Source of the DNA: Aureimonas mangrovi
GTDB lineage: Bacteria > Pseudomonadota > Alphaproteobacteria > Rhizobiales > Rhizobiaceae
Assembly (NCBI RefSeq): GCF_014058705.1
Contig: NZ_CP059692.1
Coordinates: forward strand, 439,001 to 503,000
Reading direction: 5' to 3'
DNA: 64,000 bases
Shown: piece after piece, positions 63,373 through 64,000 of the stretch
Layout of the letters: the number at the start of each line of letters is the position of its first letter
Position numbering within the stretch: the first letter of the stretch is position 1
Made by a program: the position numbers and the translations under genes
Notes under the pieces: generated by a model
Seen by the model: the letters and a program-made list of their open reading frames with translations, nothing else
What the model was told of the DNA's origin: nothing
Database searches by the model: none

Positions 63373-64000
63373 ATGCCCGATATCGTCAGGCTGGAACGCG
63401 AGGGCGACATCGGCCTCATCGTGGTCGACAACCCGCCGGTCAACGCGCTGGGGCAGGCCGTGCGGCAGGGGCTGCTCGCGCGGTTGGCCGAGGCGCAGGC
63501 GGACGAGGGCCTTCGCGCCGTCGCGGTGATCGGGGCGGGGCGAACCTTCATGGCGGGCGCCGACATCCGCGAGTTCGGCAAGCCGCCGATGCCGCCCGGG
63601 CTCGGCGAGGTCGTCGACGCCTTCGAGGCCTCCACCAAGTCGACGATCGCGGCGATCCACGGCACTGCGCTCGGCGGCGGGCTGGAGGTCGCACTCGGCT
63701 GCCACCACCGCGTGGCGCTTGCCGGCGCGAAGGTCGGGCTCCCCGAGGTGACGCTCGGCCTCCTGCCGGGCGCGGGCGGCACGCAGCGCCTGCCGCGCCT
63801 CGTCGGCTTGGACGCCGCCATCGAGATCATGACCGGCGGCAAGCCGATCTCCGCGCGCGAGGCCGAAAGCCTCGGCATTCTTGACGCGGTGGACGAGGGT
63901 ACGGATGTGCGCGCCGCAGCGCTCGCCTTCGCACGCAAGGTTGTGGACGAGGGGCGCCCCGTGCGGCGCACCGGTGCACTGGACGATAAACTGGCAGCCG
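63373..64000 (+). CDS. FadB-type enoyl-CoA hydratase/3-hydroxyacyl-CoA dehydrogenase (3' partial)
   Basis: Opens at ATG 63373 after a strong AAGGAGG ribosome site and stays open to the end of the window (209 codons visible). The crotonase domain has LIVVDNPPVNALGQAV, GRTFMAGADIREFGKPP (oxyanion hole), AAIHGTALGGGLEVALGCHH and VGLPEVTLGLLPGAGGTQRL; both catalytic glutamates (GLEV and LPEV) are present. The RRTGALDD-like linker that follows is typical of the fused FadB/FadJ group, so a dehydrogenase half is expected beyond the window. Confidence 0.88.
   Translation, partial: MPDIVRLEREGDIGLIVVDNPPVNALGQAVRQGLLARLAEAQADEGLRAVAVIGAGRTFMAGADIREFGKPPMPPGLGEVVDAFEASTKSTIAAIHGTALGGGLEVALGCHHRVALAGAKVGLPEVTLGLLPGAGGTQRLPRLVGLDAAIEIMTGGKPISAREAESLGILDAVDEGTDVRAAALAFARKVVDEGRPVRRTGALDDKLAA

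Overview
The window looks like chromosome of a high-GC alphaproteobacterium, most likely of the order Hyphomicrobiales (Rhizobiales). The grounds are a sulfur-assimilation cluster in the alphaproteobacterial order (DUF2849, cysI, DUF934, cysH, cysD, cysN), a glnK-amtB operon behind a sigma-54 promoter, FtsK and LolA as neighbours, strong GC bias at third codon positions, and small families common in this group (DUF3072, DUF2076, a stand-alone cNMP-binding protein beside an OmpR-type regulator). Genus cannot be fixed from the sequence alone.

Layout. 1-5.1 kb: a peptide/nickel-type ABC importer (partial binding protein, two permeases, a fused double ATPase). 5.1-8.4 kb: a large autotransporter. 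8.5-14.8 kb: exonuclease III, a haloacetate-dehalogenase-like hydrolase, LolA, FtsK and a mini-GNAT protein. 14.9-16.7 kb: amtB and glnK. 16.8-19.1 kb: acyl-CoA thioesterase II and a UbiH-type hydroxylase. 19.2-25.3 kb: reductive sulfate assimilation from sulfate activation (cysDN) through APS reduction (cysH with iron-sulfur cysteines) to sulfite reduction (cysI). 25.3-27.3 kb: a Trm112-like protein, a LON-domain protein and a thioredoxin/TPR chaperone. 27.56 kb: tRNA-Gly(GCC).

27.6-52.7 kb looks accessory. It begins just after the tRNA and holds a TetR-controlled, PaoABC-like periplasmic molybdenum hydroxylase operon with two tandem catalytic subunits and two accessory membrane/periplasmic proteins. 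Next come an IS481 transposase remnant and a run of membrane and lipid genes: a PLD-family enzyme, a small membrane protein, a PgpA-like phosphatase, two CNNM/CorC proteins, DedA, DUF2076 and BI-1. An ECF sigma/anti-sigma pair stands at the head of that run. A short stretch of decayed genes follows (DUF808, YeeE/YedE, HxlR, and a possible PfpI start), then a TetR-RND efflux operon and an unknown three-helix membrane protein.

52.7-64 kb returns to core-like content: a cNMP-binding protein, a response regulator and an L,D-transpeptidase; a YdeP-type molybdoprotein; a divergent NmrA/HxlR pair; a methyltransferase; DUF3072, EVE and YciI proteins; and a fatty-acid oxidation cluster (two acyl-CoA dehydrogenases facing a FadB-type gene that runs off the window).

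Most striking are the molybdenum hydroxylase operon with its near-perfect operator, and the gene graveyard at 45.5-46.8 kb. All functional calls come from reading motifs by eye; no database search was possible.
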